Source: Symbiodinium natans
Taxonomy: Eukaryota; Sar; Dinophyceae; Suessiales; Symbiodiniaceae
NCBI GenBank assembly: GCA_905221605.1
Contig: CAJNDS010002714.1
Coordinates: 189,716 to 253,715, forward strand
Reading direction: 5' to 3'
DNA: 64,000 nucleotides
The notes under the pieces were generated by a model, which was not told the DNA's origin, made no database searches, and saw only the letters and a program-made list of their open reading frames with translations. The position numbers and the translations under genes were made by a program. This document shows positions 48,201-52,730 of the stretch, piece after piece. How positions within the stretch are numbered: the stretch's first letter is position 1; the number at the start of each line of letters is the position of its first letter.

Positions 48201-50651
48201 GAGAGAACATGCTTTTGAAGTGCCTCGCATTGCCCCCGCTTTGCCTTCCCAGGAGCAGACCATTGATCAGTGCGCGTCCGGCCTTCCTTCGGCCAGAGCA
48301 GCCACGTTAACATGACACGGCTTCACCCAGAACTCATGTGGCAGACTATGAGCACATCTCAGCACAACATCGTCTGAGCGTTGCAGGGCCTTCCATTTGC
48401 AGGAAGCAGCAGAGAGCCTTGCTAAAAATTTCAGGATGATGGTCGTACATGTGTGTATCAGGAATTGACATGCATCAACGATTTCTTGCACATCCCTCCC
48501 GGGTGGAGCACCCCACCCCCGCGTCCCTGATCTGGGTGAGGTACAGCATGAAAGGCTTCGCGTCAGCGCTCGACGTCATTCCCATGGTCCGCTGCCTGTG
48601 TCGCAAGCCGTTCTTGTTCGGGTCAATGCAGATCCCATGCCACAAGGCAGCTCATTGTCGGCAAGTCCTATGTGGTTGTCAGGTTGTGCCATGACCGGTC
48701 CGGATGCACCCATGTCCGTAGAGGTCGCACGCGGTAGGTTTCCAAACTCCATCCAAGCCTCGAAAAACCTCTGGTCTCAAGCCTGCAACGATCTGCAATG
48801 CAGCTACATCCGTTGGCCTACGTTCCACACCTTTGCATGGAGCCTCTGAACATTCAGAATCCTTGTACCTCACTTCAACCCTCAAAGCATCTCAAAGCAT
48901 CTCAAAGCCCTCACGGCCCTCAAAGCATCTCAAAGCCCCCCCCACCTTTAATGCTGAGAACGGCCTCAAGAAGCCCTAAGCACCCAGTCAGACTCAAGGC
49001 GCTCGCCGAGAATAGCGGCCTGCAGGGGATTGCGGAGATGGCGAAGCTCAAGGCTCCAAGGGCTATTTTACAGTTCCGGCCCTTTGAGTCCCAGGGTTCG
49101 CAGGTTTATGGGCCTTTAGGTTTCGAGTTTCCGGGTTATTTTGGAGTGGGAAGGCTTCTCACACCTTTATTCAGATCAGCTTTTTCGGCCCAAAAGGGCC
49201 AAGGGTCAGGGTGGAAGAGAGTCGTCTGCGTGCATCTCAGCGCCTGCCAGGCTATCCAGGAGACGTCTGGAAACGCCTGGCATGGCCATCGGCTCAAGCA
49301 GTGATGTTTGTAGTGAACGTTGCTTTTTCTTTGGCTTGTGCGGACTTGAGAAACGAAGTGGGATTCAGCAGCATGGGGCTAGGCAAGTCTTTAGGTTGAA
49401 CGGCTTGTGCTTAGATGTTGCACCCTCACCTTGGACAAGGCATGAGGCAACCGACACTTAGGCTGGCAACTGCTGTACCTGTAGCGGACCTCGTTGTATT
49501 CAATAGTTCTGTAACGGCTCAGGTGTCGACTGCATGCAGACCGGGACGACGGACATGTGGGCACAGAGCATCTACGAGGCGAGCCTGATGGCGAGCTTGA
49601 TGGGCGTGAAACATGGCGGGTGTTTGCTGCCGTTTGAGCCAGCTGTTTACATGTGCTATTCTCCACTTGCCTAACCGACCGATCCCAAACGGGTACGAGC
49701 CTTGCGGGTTGAGACTGTCGGACTGTCGTTCTGGACGCCGAAGCGGATGCAGTGAGAAAGGTGCTCGCTTCACGCGATCATGAAAACATGCAATGTTCAC
49801 GAAACAAGGCTCCAGAATCACAGGGCGCAAAGCTCTCTCTCTCTCTCTCTCAGGGTGCTCGCTCCTTGAGGCATTCCGTCCATTCGCCAGAACTCGGCAC
49901 TTAAGCCCCCTCACCGCTGAGGCGTGCGCCTCGAAAAGCTCCCAGCTTCGCTTAGCCACCCAGGTGCCGAGCTTACGAAGCTGGTCCAAGCAACCGTTCA
50001 GGACGCCTAAGTTGACCAGGAGGGATTTCGTGCGATTCGTTTTTGGATGATGACTAGGGCTTCTTCAAAAACCCGGTGGCATCTCAAGCCCAACCAGTAA
50101 GAGCAAACGAATGCGTCCGATGAGGGCTTGATGTCCCAGCTGTGAGCTGAAATCATGCAGCTGTTTGCAGACATGCGCATCATGTTCATGAGATGGAAAG
50201 AAACTCTGGGGTTCATGGCTGGCTGATGGCTGCGATACAGTAGTTGCAGTTGCCAGGTCGCTCAAACAAAACCCAGAGGCCCCATTCAAACCGGCGAAAT
50301 TATGCCCTCATGATTCCTGCTGCAGACACACGAGTTGCAAGCCACAACCGGGAAAGAATTCTTTTTTTCTTCTAAGTGCACAAACAAGTCGAGGCCCCAC
50401 CAAGGTCGGACTCCCATGCATGGCCCCAACAAGTCTGCCGCATGGGCTGAAAGATCTGCAAGCCGGCTCTACCTTGCACGATCCTTTAGGGTCAAGGGCG
50501 AAGGCGATGAACACTTGTGCCCCGAAACCTGCCTCGATGTAATTCAGGGGCTCTAATGACTGAGTGCTGGTCGTGCCCTCCATCTCAGGTCGTAAAGATG
50601 ATCTTGAAGATCGACGACGTGCTCACCACATCCGACGTCATCGATGAATAG
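11545..50651 (+). CDS. CCT5: T-complex protein 1 subunit epsilon (TRiC/CCT chaperonin), 31 placed exons
   Basis: CCT5 is one of eight subunits of the eukaryotic cytosolic chaperonin that folds actin, tubulin and other proteins using ATP. Exons placed in exact protein order: 11545-11589, 12187-12222, 14582-14638, 14776-14835, 14975-15010, 15301-15363, 19279-19347, 19619-19669, 19862-19909, 19973-20029, 40980-41024, 41230-41259, 41429-41500, 41648-41694, 42147-42218, 42367-42397, 42707-42754, 42998-43038, 43500-43550, 43820-43865, 44262-44321, 44475-44528, 44837-44886, 45377-45414, 45510-45559, then an unresolved short exon, 48541-48586, 48999-49052, 49369-49416, 49540-49592, 49939-49963, 50589-50651 (TAG). 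Family motifs include [67 protein letters not shown] and [11 protein letters not shown]. The epsilon-specific segments match plant/animal CCT5, not other subunits. The catalytic Asp in GDGTT is present. The N-terminal 20 or so residues are not located. Introns 6 and 10 host other genes. Confidence 0.93.
12538..12556. repeat. Telomere-like CCCTAAA fragment
   Basis: Two and a half CCCTAAA units in CCT5 intron 2. A looser run (CCCTAAAACCTAAAACCTAA) at 14543-14562 abuts the 3' splice site of CCT5 exon 3. Confidence 0.7.
13297..13812. repeat. A-rich minisatellite array interrupted by unique DNA
   Basis: Units built from GCACAAACATGAAAACACAC, AGCACAAAAAAAGCACCAG and AAAAGCAC recur about seven times. 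One strand is almost entirely A and C. A roughly 60-bp unique segment near 13522-13583 splits the array and begins with TTTCCGAAAATTA, like the ends of the MITE family. Lys/His-rich translations are low-complexity by-products. It lies in CCT5 intron 2. Confidence 0.85.
14582..15363 (+). CDS. CCT5: CCT5 exons 3-6, ATP-binding region
   Basis: Four exons encode [51 protein letters not shown] and [20 protein letters not shown] plus K. These form the equatorial-domain nucleotide-binding site, including the GDGTT motif with the catalytic Asp. The donors are GC, GC, GT and GC. A 15-nt C-run (14718-14732) lies between exons 3 and 4. Confidence 0.95.
15880..18825 (+). CDS. Intron-nested gene: charged protein with acidic C-terminus
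   Basis: All inferred exons lie within CCT5 intron 6 on the same strand. 15880-15936 starts at ATG and reads [19 protein letters not shown], with a GC donor. 16109-16144 reads [12 protein letters not shown]. 17059-17119 reads [20 protein letters not shown] (coiled-coil-like). About 17150-17240 contains [14 protein letters not shown]. 17667-~17724 reads [18 protein letters not shown]. 18195-~18240 reads [15 protein letters not shown]. 18415-18465 reads [17 protein letters not shown]. The last, ~18774-18825, reads [16 protein letters not shown] then TGA. I do not recognise the family. The acidic Ser/Glu stretches and basic coiled coil suggest a nuclear or RNA/chromatin-associated protein, but that is a guess. 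Individual exon ends are approximate and some exons are probably missing. Confidence 0.5.
17552..17657 (+). mobile_element. MITE-like element, copy 2
   Basis: Left end CTTCCGAAAATTAGGGGG, right end CCCCCTATTTTCGGAAAT, with the internal landmark GATCCCCAAATAGTAGGATC and GGTACCCCCT before the right terminus. The 9-bp direct repeat CCACATGGG flanks both sides (17545-17553 and 17656-17664), consistent with a target-site duplication. It ends about 10 bp upstream of an exon of the nested gene, so it supplies the 3' end of that intron. Confidence 0.75.
19279..20029 (+). CDS. CCT5: CCT5 exons 7-10
   Basis: Four exons in 750 bp encode [20 protein letters not shown] plus [36 protein letters not shown] and [19 protein letters not shown]. 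They correspond to the intermediate-domain helices of CCT5 (family LLDRGIHPIRIADGYE and SSKIVNRCKRSLAEIAVKAVLA). The last ends at a GC donor. Its protein continues at 40980 with no missing residue. Confidence 0.92.
20268..34120 (+). CDS. Intron-nested RS-rich multi-KH RNA-binding protein
   Basis: Inferred + strand exons: 20268-20371 ([22 protein letters not shown], donor GTAAGC); 21540-~21578 ([14 protein letters not shown]); 22096-~22148 ([16 protein letters not shown]); 22335-~22390 ([19 protein letters not shown]); ~23060-23127 ([20 protein letters not shown]); 23426-~23498 ([19 protein letters not shown]); 24096-24126 (RERSRERDR); 24457-24493 ([12 protein letters not shown]). Four KH domains follow (24.8-32.0 kb), then tail exons 32242-32292, 32818-32995 and a last exon 34058-34120 ([19 protein letters not shown] then TGA). 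KH domains bind single-stranded RNA through the GxxG loop, seen here as GKGG, GTRG, GPRG and GRGG. RS-rich segments are typical of splicing factors, so a nuclear pre-mRNA-binding role is likely. The N-terminal exons and the tail are assigned by composition and phase, and some exons are surely missing. The KH part is secure. Confidence 0.7.
21085..21142. repeat. Imperfect CTCCCTTTGT tandem repeat
   Basis: About six degenerate copies of a 10-mer (CTCCCTTTGT, CTCCCTTTGG and similar) form a pyrimidine-rich tract in CCT5 intron 10, within the RS/KH gene. Confidence 0.7.
22175..22192. repeat. (TG)n microsatellite
   Basis: Nine TG units in an intron of the RS/KH gene. A comparable (CA)n run lies at 23908-23926. 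Confidence 0.85.
24013..24060. repeat. Telomere-like CCCTAAA tract
   Basis: Interspersed CCCTAAA, CCCTAAACT and CCCTAAG units. About 100 bp downstream (24158-24206) the complementary TTTAGGG-type tract occurs, so the two form an imperfect inverted pair around the short RERSRERDR exon at 24096-24126. Confidence 0.75.
24834..24917 (+). CDS. KH domain 1 exon
   Basis: Reads [20 protein letters not shown] then GARIDAEE. It contains the GKGG loop and the following helix and strand of a type I KH domain. Unlike KH2-KH4 there is no intron between the GxxG helix and the GARI strand. The 3' limit is approximate. Confidence 0.85.
27094..27201 (+). CDS. KH domain 2, module A
   Basis: Reads ...[18 protein letters not shown] then [11 protein letters not shown], with the GTRG loop, and ends at a GC donor directly after the Glu codon. 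The 5' end is approximate; the frame is open from 27082. Confidence 0.85.
27631..27675 (+). CDS. KH domain 2, module B (45 bp)
   Basis: After a GCAG acceptor, exactly 15 codons read [15 protein letters not shown], completing the helix and beta strand after KINE. The donor is GC. It is the same length, phase and donor type as the KH3 module B. Confidence 0.88.
27977..28030 (+). CDS. KH domain 2, module C
   Basis: After a GCAG acceptor, 18 codons read [18 protein letters not shown], the last strand and C-terminal helix of the KH fold. A linker exon at about 28230-28281 ([16 protein letters not shown]) follows. Confidence 0.85.
28719..28789 (+). CDS. KH domain 3, module A
   Basis: Reads [18 protein letters not shown] then TQISE, with a GPRG loop, ending at a GC donor directly after Glu exactly as in KH2 module A. 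Confidence 0.88.
28959..29003 (+). CDS. KH domain 3, module B (45 bp)
   Basis: Reads [15 protein letters not shown], followed by a GC donor. It differs from the KH2 module B at only a few residues and has the same length and phase. Confidence 0.88.
29688..29762 (+). CDS. KH domain 3, module C
   Basis: Reads [20 protein letters not shown] then HPDAS, the C-terminal KH helix, followed by a GT donor. A linker exon at 29935-29997 ([19 protein letters not shown]) with a good GTAAGG donor follows. Confidence 0.75.
30546..30614 (+). CDS. KH domain 4, module A
   Basis: Reads [20 protein letters not shown] then QMQ, with the GRGG loop. The next base context does not show a clear donor, so the end may be off by a few bases. 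Confidence 0.8.
31716..31759 (+). CDS. KH domain 4, module B
   Basis: After a CTCAG acceptor the frame reads [12 protein letters not shown], equivalent to SGAKIQVDK of KH2. The end is approximate. Confidence 0.7.
31971..32038 (+). CDS. KH domain 4, module C
   Basis: After a CCCAG acceptor the frame reads [20 protein letters not shown], the last strand and C-terminal helix of a KH domain. A GA donor probably precedes the in-frame TGA at 32042. Confidence 0.75.
34058..34120 (+). CDS. Probable last exon of the RS/KH gene, acidic C-terminus
   Basis: After a GGCCAG acceptor the frame reads [20 protein letters not shown] then TGA. The acidic Ser-rich tail resembles CK2-site tails of nuclear proteins. 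Its membership in the KH gene is inferred from order and strand. Confidence 0.6.
   Translation, partial: RTEEEKQSSSEDEEIDLDEL
34121..35726. other. Stretch without supported genes
   Basis: Part of CCT5 intron 10. A + frame near 35180-35270 reads [17 protein letters not shown], a Cys/His spacing that catches the eye, but it has no convincing splice boundaries and I do not call it. Nothing else is recognised. Confidence 0.35.
35727..35801 (+). CDS. Exon-like acidic, Pro/Thr-containing segment
   Basis: After a GACAG acceptor, 25 codons read [20 protein letters not shown] then EVKTD, and stop at a GT donor. The two ends fit splice signals and the composition is coding-like. It may be an upstream exon of the sequon-array gene. 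Confidence 0.45.
36541..37460. other. AT-richer block, possibly organelle-derived
   Basis: About 900 bp looks clearly poorer in G+C than its surroundings and lacks the local telomere, C-run and GK-type motifs. It contains a (GT)11 tract at 36625-36647 and a 107-residue + frame (36617-36940) without a recognisable domain. Its texture recalls plant or dinoflagellate mitochondrial spacer DNA, but I cannot match it to any specific gene. A nuclear insertion of organelle DNA is one explanation. An AT-rich intron segment is another. Confidence 0.3.
37667..38212 (+). CDS. Asn-Ser-Thr sequon-array protein, C-terminal exon
   Basis: An open frame without its own ATG runs about 180 codons to TAA at 38210-38212. 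The likely start is the acceptor CCAAGCAG at about 37680, giving [13 protein letters not shown] and so on. It is almost entirely tetrapeptide-like NST(G/D) repeats that grade into NSS, NGT, NAT, NVT and NTT, so about 40 N-glycosylation sequons (N-x-S/T) are retained while the spacer residues vary. It ends [11 protein letters not shown]. Such a tail would be densely N-glycosylated if secreted or membrane-bound, making a mucin-like extracellular or cell-wall protein plausible. The preceding exon may end in SDPSNET near 37645-37660. The long Leu-rich minus frame over this region is its shadow. Upstream exons and any signal peptide are not identified. Confidence 0.65.
   Translation, partial: GSSQAGNESDADNSTGNSTDNSTDNSTDNSTDSSTGNSTANSTDNSTDSSTDNSTDNSTGNSTGNSTGNNSDSNVTVSADSNSTSNSSDVNGTDSNSTEGNSTGNSSDNGTEGANSTNATSADNDTDSNSTAGNSSGNTTLETNATSSNSSNASNATDNATEATNVTNEAGSLLVALTRHA
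38261..38372 (+). mobile_element. MITE-like element, copy 3
   Basis: Left end GGGGGCTTACGAAAATAGGG, internal GATCCGCTAATTGTAGGATC and GAGGACCCCAATAAGGTACC, right end CCCCTAATTTCGGACACC. ACATGG occurs directly outside both ends (38258 and 38371 regions), as at copy 2. It lies about 50 bp after the sequon gene stop. Confidence 0.75.
38645..39525. repeat. Diverged tandem segment duplication around a G-rich island
   Basis: Two blocks recur in the same order: CGCTTGCGCGCG..GCC.TCTCGGCAGCCGGGCC at about 38688 and 39097, and GTCTGCTTGTTC.GGACGC followed by GAAGCCGAGGCGAATT at about 38940 and 39472. The offset grows from about 410 to 530 bp, mostly because of the G-rich expansion between them. Confidence 0.65.
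39189..39310. repeat. G-rich island (potential G-quadruplex cluster)
   Basis: About 120 nt consisting almost only of G runs of 5-13 separated by T, A or C. It provides many overlapping G4-forming motifs on the + strand and poly-Pro frames on minus, which are not coding. Confidence 0.9.
40510..40568. repeat. Tandem GTGCTCCTTA decamers
   Basis: Six copies of a 10-mer, GTGCTCCTTA, with substitutions in the later ones, 400 bp before CCT5 exon 11. Confidence 0.75.
40980..42218 (+). CDS. CCT5: CCT5 exons 11-15, apical domain start
   Basis: Exons encode [43 protein letters not shown] plus [21 protein letters not shown], and [17 protein letters not shown] plus LYEHEQ. These match the family segments [46 protein letters not shown]. 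Donors are GC, GA, GC, GC and GT. The junction of exons 14 and 15 adds one Pro relative to the family or is misplaced by a codon. Confidence 0.92.
41561..41633. repeat. Telomere-like CCCTAAA tract
   Basis: Seven to eight CCCTAAA or near-variant units, the longest telomere-like run in the window, lie immediately upstream of CCT5 exon 14. Confidence 0.85.
42367..43865 (+). CDS. CCT5: CCT5 exons 16-20, apical domain
   Basis: Exons encode [57 protein letters not shown] and [15 protein letters not shown]. Split codons join exactly: AG plus G gives Arg before WVGG and before IVPRF. Donors are GA, GC, GC, GA and GC. Confidence 0.93.
42419..42459. repeat. (AG)n(TG)n compound microsatellite
   Basis: About 11 GA units then 9 TG units lie 20 bp downstream of CCT5 exon 16, within intron 16. 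Confidence 0.9.
44262..45559 (+). CDS. CCT5: CCT5 exons 21-25
   Basis: Exons encode [54 protein letters not shown] plus [13 protein letters not shown] plus G, and [16 protein letters not shown]. They cover the return to the equatorial domain. The nucleotide-contact GGG before A(S/A)E is conserved across a split Gly codon. Donors are GT, GC, GA, GC and GA. Confidence 0.93.
46191..47310 (+). repeat. Tandem duplication within CCT5 intron 25
   Basis: A segment of about 220 bp (46191-46410) recurs in diverged form at 47089-47310. Matching landmarks are GCGCCAAGCA, CTGAAGTTG, AGCATAAT.CC, CAACCAAGGCTAACTGAGC and GACGCCAGCG, at an offset of about 897 bp. The first copy lies in a 90-residue open frame (46299-46568) containing [18 protein letters not shown], which looks coding but is not CCT5. 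Confidence 0.7.
46359..46378 (+). CDS. CCT5: Candidate 20-bp CCT5 microexon, copy a
   Basis: Between CTGCAG and a GC donor, 20 bp encode KPSQSEQ with the last codon split (CA plus G). CCT5 needs about 6 residues ending in Glu-Gln between exon 25 (AAADK) and exon 48541 (G TAC AGC..., YSMKGF), and the phases fit on both sides. Copy b (47255-47274, EPSLSDQ) fits equally. The same bases also sit inside a coding-like frame that is not CCT5, so this is tentative. Confidence 0.35.
47784..47888 (+). mobile_element. MITE-like element, copy 4
   Basis: Left end GGGGTTTACGAAAACAGGGG, internal GATCCCCAAATGGTAGGATT, right end CCCCCATTTTCGGAAACCCC. It lies in CCT5 intron 25, after the tandem duplication. 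Confidence 0.75.
48541..50651 (+). CDS. CCT5: CCT5 3' exons and stop
   Basis: Exons 48541-48586 ([15 protein letters not shown]), 48999-49052 ([18 protein letters not shown]), 49369-49416 ([16 protein letters not shown], moderate confidence), 49540-49592 ([17 protein letters not shown]), 49939-49963 (SQLRLATQ) and 50589-50651 ([20 protein letters not shown] then TAG). They match the family AENSGLx[21 protein letters not shown]. The order is perfect and the stop is in frame. Confidence 0.9.
48880..48940. repeat. CTCAAAGCAT tandem repeats
   Basis: Five imperfect copies of CTCAAAGCAT or CTCAAAGCCC upstream of the CCT5 exon at 48999. Confidence 0.75.
49832..49851. repeat. (CT)n microsatellite
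   Basis: Ten CT units in the CCT5 intron before the exon at 49939; a natural polypyrimidine tract. Confidence 0.85.
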
Positions 50652-51359
50652 TCGACGCGTCCATCTCGCAGCTGCCGCTGCGCCCTAACGTAGCCAGGAT
50701 TGCAAACACACGCGAAACCCAGAGCCTAAGCCCGAAGACAAGCCCAGGCTCTTCATGAGTTCGAGAGAGTCCAGTAGATCTGCACTGCCCACAGGCTTTA
50801 GGACTCTAGATGCACAAAAACTCCCAAAGAGGCAGTGAAGAAATTGTAGGTTTGGGGGGTTCCAGGTGTAGCGCTGGCCCTGTCGACAGCAGTGTTTTCA
50901 GGGCAGTGTTCCCTGGCGGCGGCATGCAAAGCCAAAAGGGCGAAGATGCGTGGCTGATGTGTGGCTGACGTGTAGGCGTGAGGTGCATGATGGGCCTCTG
51001 CATACTCAATCAGACGAGCATGCAAAGTTTGTGTTTACCTCGCATCGTAGACTACCAATGCAATCGGTCAGCAGGTGAGAATGGTTTAAGGAGAGCAGAG
51101 TGCACAAAACAACCTGCCCCCTGCCCAACCGCAGCGAATGAAGTGCGACCACTGTCTGTCGAAGGGGCCCTTGCAACGTTCGCAGAATGATCGTACTATG
51201 CCTCTTCAATCGTAGAAGCTGAACAATGAACAGACAAAACTTCTAAGTATTCAGATGTTGATGCAGAAGCCAGGCGGGTTGCCAGGTTTGACGGTTCGGG
51301 CTGCTGGTGCTGTGATATTGCATGAGAAGCCGGATCGCGTAAGGCTCGAGAGCTAAACC

Positions 51360-52730
51360 ATGGTTTTGCATTTCGTCCTCACAGCCTGGACAGTTTCGAT
51401 AGTTTCGGTGCTGGGCCAGGTTCAAAGCCGCGAGGATGCTTTGCTCTGTGCAGCTGAGCCCTGGGGGCGTTACTCCGCAAGTGGCGGCCTGTACACTGCC
51501 AGTGGCGTGCAGTACATTTATAGCTTTGGGGGAGATACGAGAAGCCACGGGGACGAGCGTGGAGGCGTGGTCAGCACCAACTGGCGATTTCGGCTGGGTG
51601 GAAATGGAACAAAGTGTTGGGAGCGAGTTGCAGACAGCCCTGCTGCCGTGGGCTACCGCAGCACAGCTACAGCGCTGAATGACCATGTCTACCTCTTTGG
51701 CGGCGGCGACACCAGCTTTGCTGCCACGGGCCATTTCTGGCGGTACTCGCTGCTTGGCGACAGCTGGGAAGAGATGCTTCCTTCGCAGGTTGTGGGCCCT
51801 TGGCCTTCAGCACGCTACAAGCACGCCACGGTTAAGATCTCAGAGACACGCATGCTGCTTCTGGGTGGTCGGAGGGACGCCACTGTCTTGTCTGATGCAT
51901 GGTTGTTTGACCTTGATCAGATGGCCTGGTCGTTGGTAGGCGACAGCATCTTGCAGGTTTATCGCCATGGCATGGCCTATGATCCACTTCGGCAGGTCGT
52001 GTGGATCCATGGCGGCCTCGATGGGAATAGGCAGCGCTACGGCACGCAGCTGTGGCGCTGGAACATTTCAACGTTCGACTCGTCGCACCTTGAGCTTGCT
52101 GAGCTTGTTCCGACGACGGGCCCCGGGCCCAGCCGTTTGGCATCACATGCCGCTGAGTACATCCCAGAGCTCGACGCTTTGCTTTTTTGGGGTGGCACAT
52201 GCTCCGATGACGCCCAGCTGTACCTCTACGATATTGCAAGAAGTGCTTGGTGTGCAGTTTATGCCGGAAACCGCCCTGACCGGCGAGATGCCATGATTTG
52301 GGCATTGGATTACCCCAGATTCTACGTGGCCCAAGGGGATCTGATTTGCCACAACTTCGGAATCTATCCCATCGTTGATGTGCATGTCTTCGACTTTGCA
52401 GCTCCTTGGGCGGGCTGGCAGATGCTGTACGAGCCACGGAATGAGCGTGGCACCGGTGCTGAGGCATATTGTGACGGCACCAACAGGGGATCTTGTCAGC
52501 CACAGCCGTTGCTTGCAGAGAGAGGAACTCGCATCAGCCAGCCCGCTGGATGTGAGAGCGGCTTCATGGATTCCATCTCGACCTGGGCGAACACATCAAC
52601 AACAACAACTGTAGCGGACGAGGTTTCAAGTACATCCAGTCCAGCTTTGTCCCGAGCTTCGGCAAACGCCGGCAGAGCCGCCGTCGTGTCTGCTTGGGTA
52701 CTTTCGGCTACAGCTCCGCTTTCGCAATAG
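51360..52730 (+). CDS. Secreted Kelch-repeat (beta-propeller) protein, single exon
   Basis: A 456-codon uninterrupted frame starts at ATG. The first residues (MVLHFVLTAWTVSIVSVLG) form a hydrophobic signal-peptide-like segment. From about residue 50 to 350 there are repeated Kelch blades: HVYLFGGGDT...W, RMLLLGGRRDA...W, VVWIHGGLDG...LWRW and ALLFWGGTCSD...LYLYD, each with the di-Gly and later Tyr/Trp of the motif. Kelch propellers are protein-interaction or galactose-oxidase-like scaffolds; no catalytic copper ligands are evident. Possible N-glycosylation sites include NGT and NIS. The C-terminus is Ser/Thr-rich (NTSTTTT...) with a short hydrophobic end that might be a GPI signal. It lies 700 bp after the CCT5 stop on the same strand. 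The lack of introns among intron-dense neighbours suggests retroposition. Confidence 0.88.
   Translation: MVLHFVLTAWTVSIVSVLGQVQSREDALLCAAEPWGRYSASGGLYTASGVQYIYSFGGDTRSHGDERGGVVSTNWRFRLGGNGTKCWERVADSPAAVGYRSTATALNDHVYLFGGGDTSFAATGHFWRYSLLGDSWEEMLPSQVVGPWPSARYKHATVKISETRMLLLGGRRDATVLSDAWLFDLDQMAWSLVGDSILQVYRHGMAYDPLRQVVWIHGGLDGNRQRYGTQLWRWNISTFDSSHLELAELVPTTGPGPSRLASHAAEYIPELDALLFWGGTCSDDAQLYLYDIARSAWCAVYAGNRPDRRDAMIWALDYPRFYVAQGDLICHNFGIYPIVDVHVFDFAAPWAGWQMLYEPRNERGTGAEAYCDGTNRGSCQPQPLLAERGTRISQPAGCESGFMDSISTWANTSTTTTVADEVSSTSSPALSRASANAGRAAVVSAWVLSATAPLSQ

Noticed and set aside
49276-49300. GCCATCGGCTCAAG resembling the dinoflagellate spliced leader
   Set aside because: It lacks the central TTTT and lies inside a CCT5 intron with no gene start nearby.
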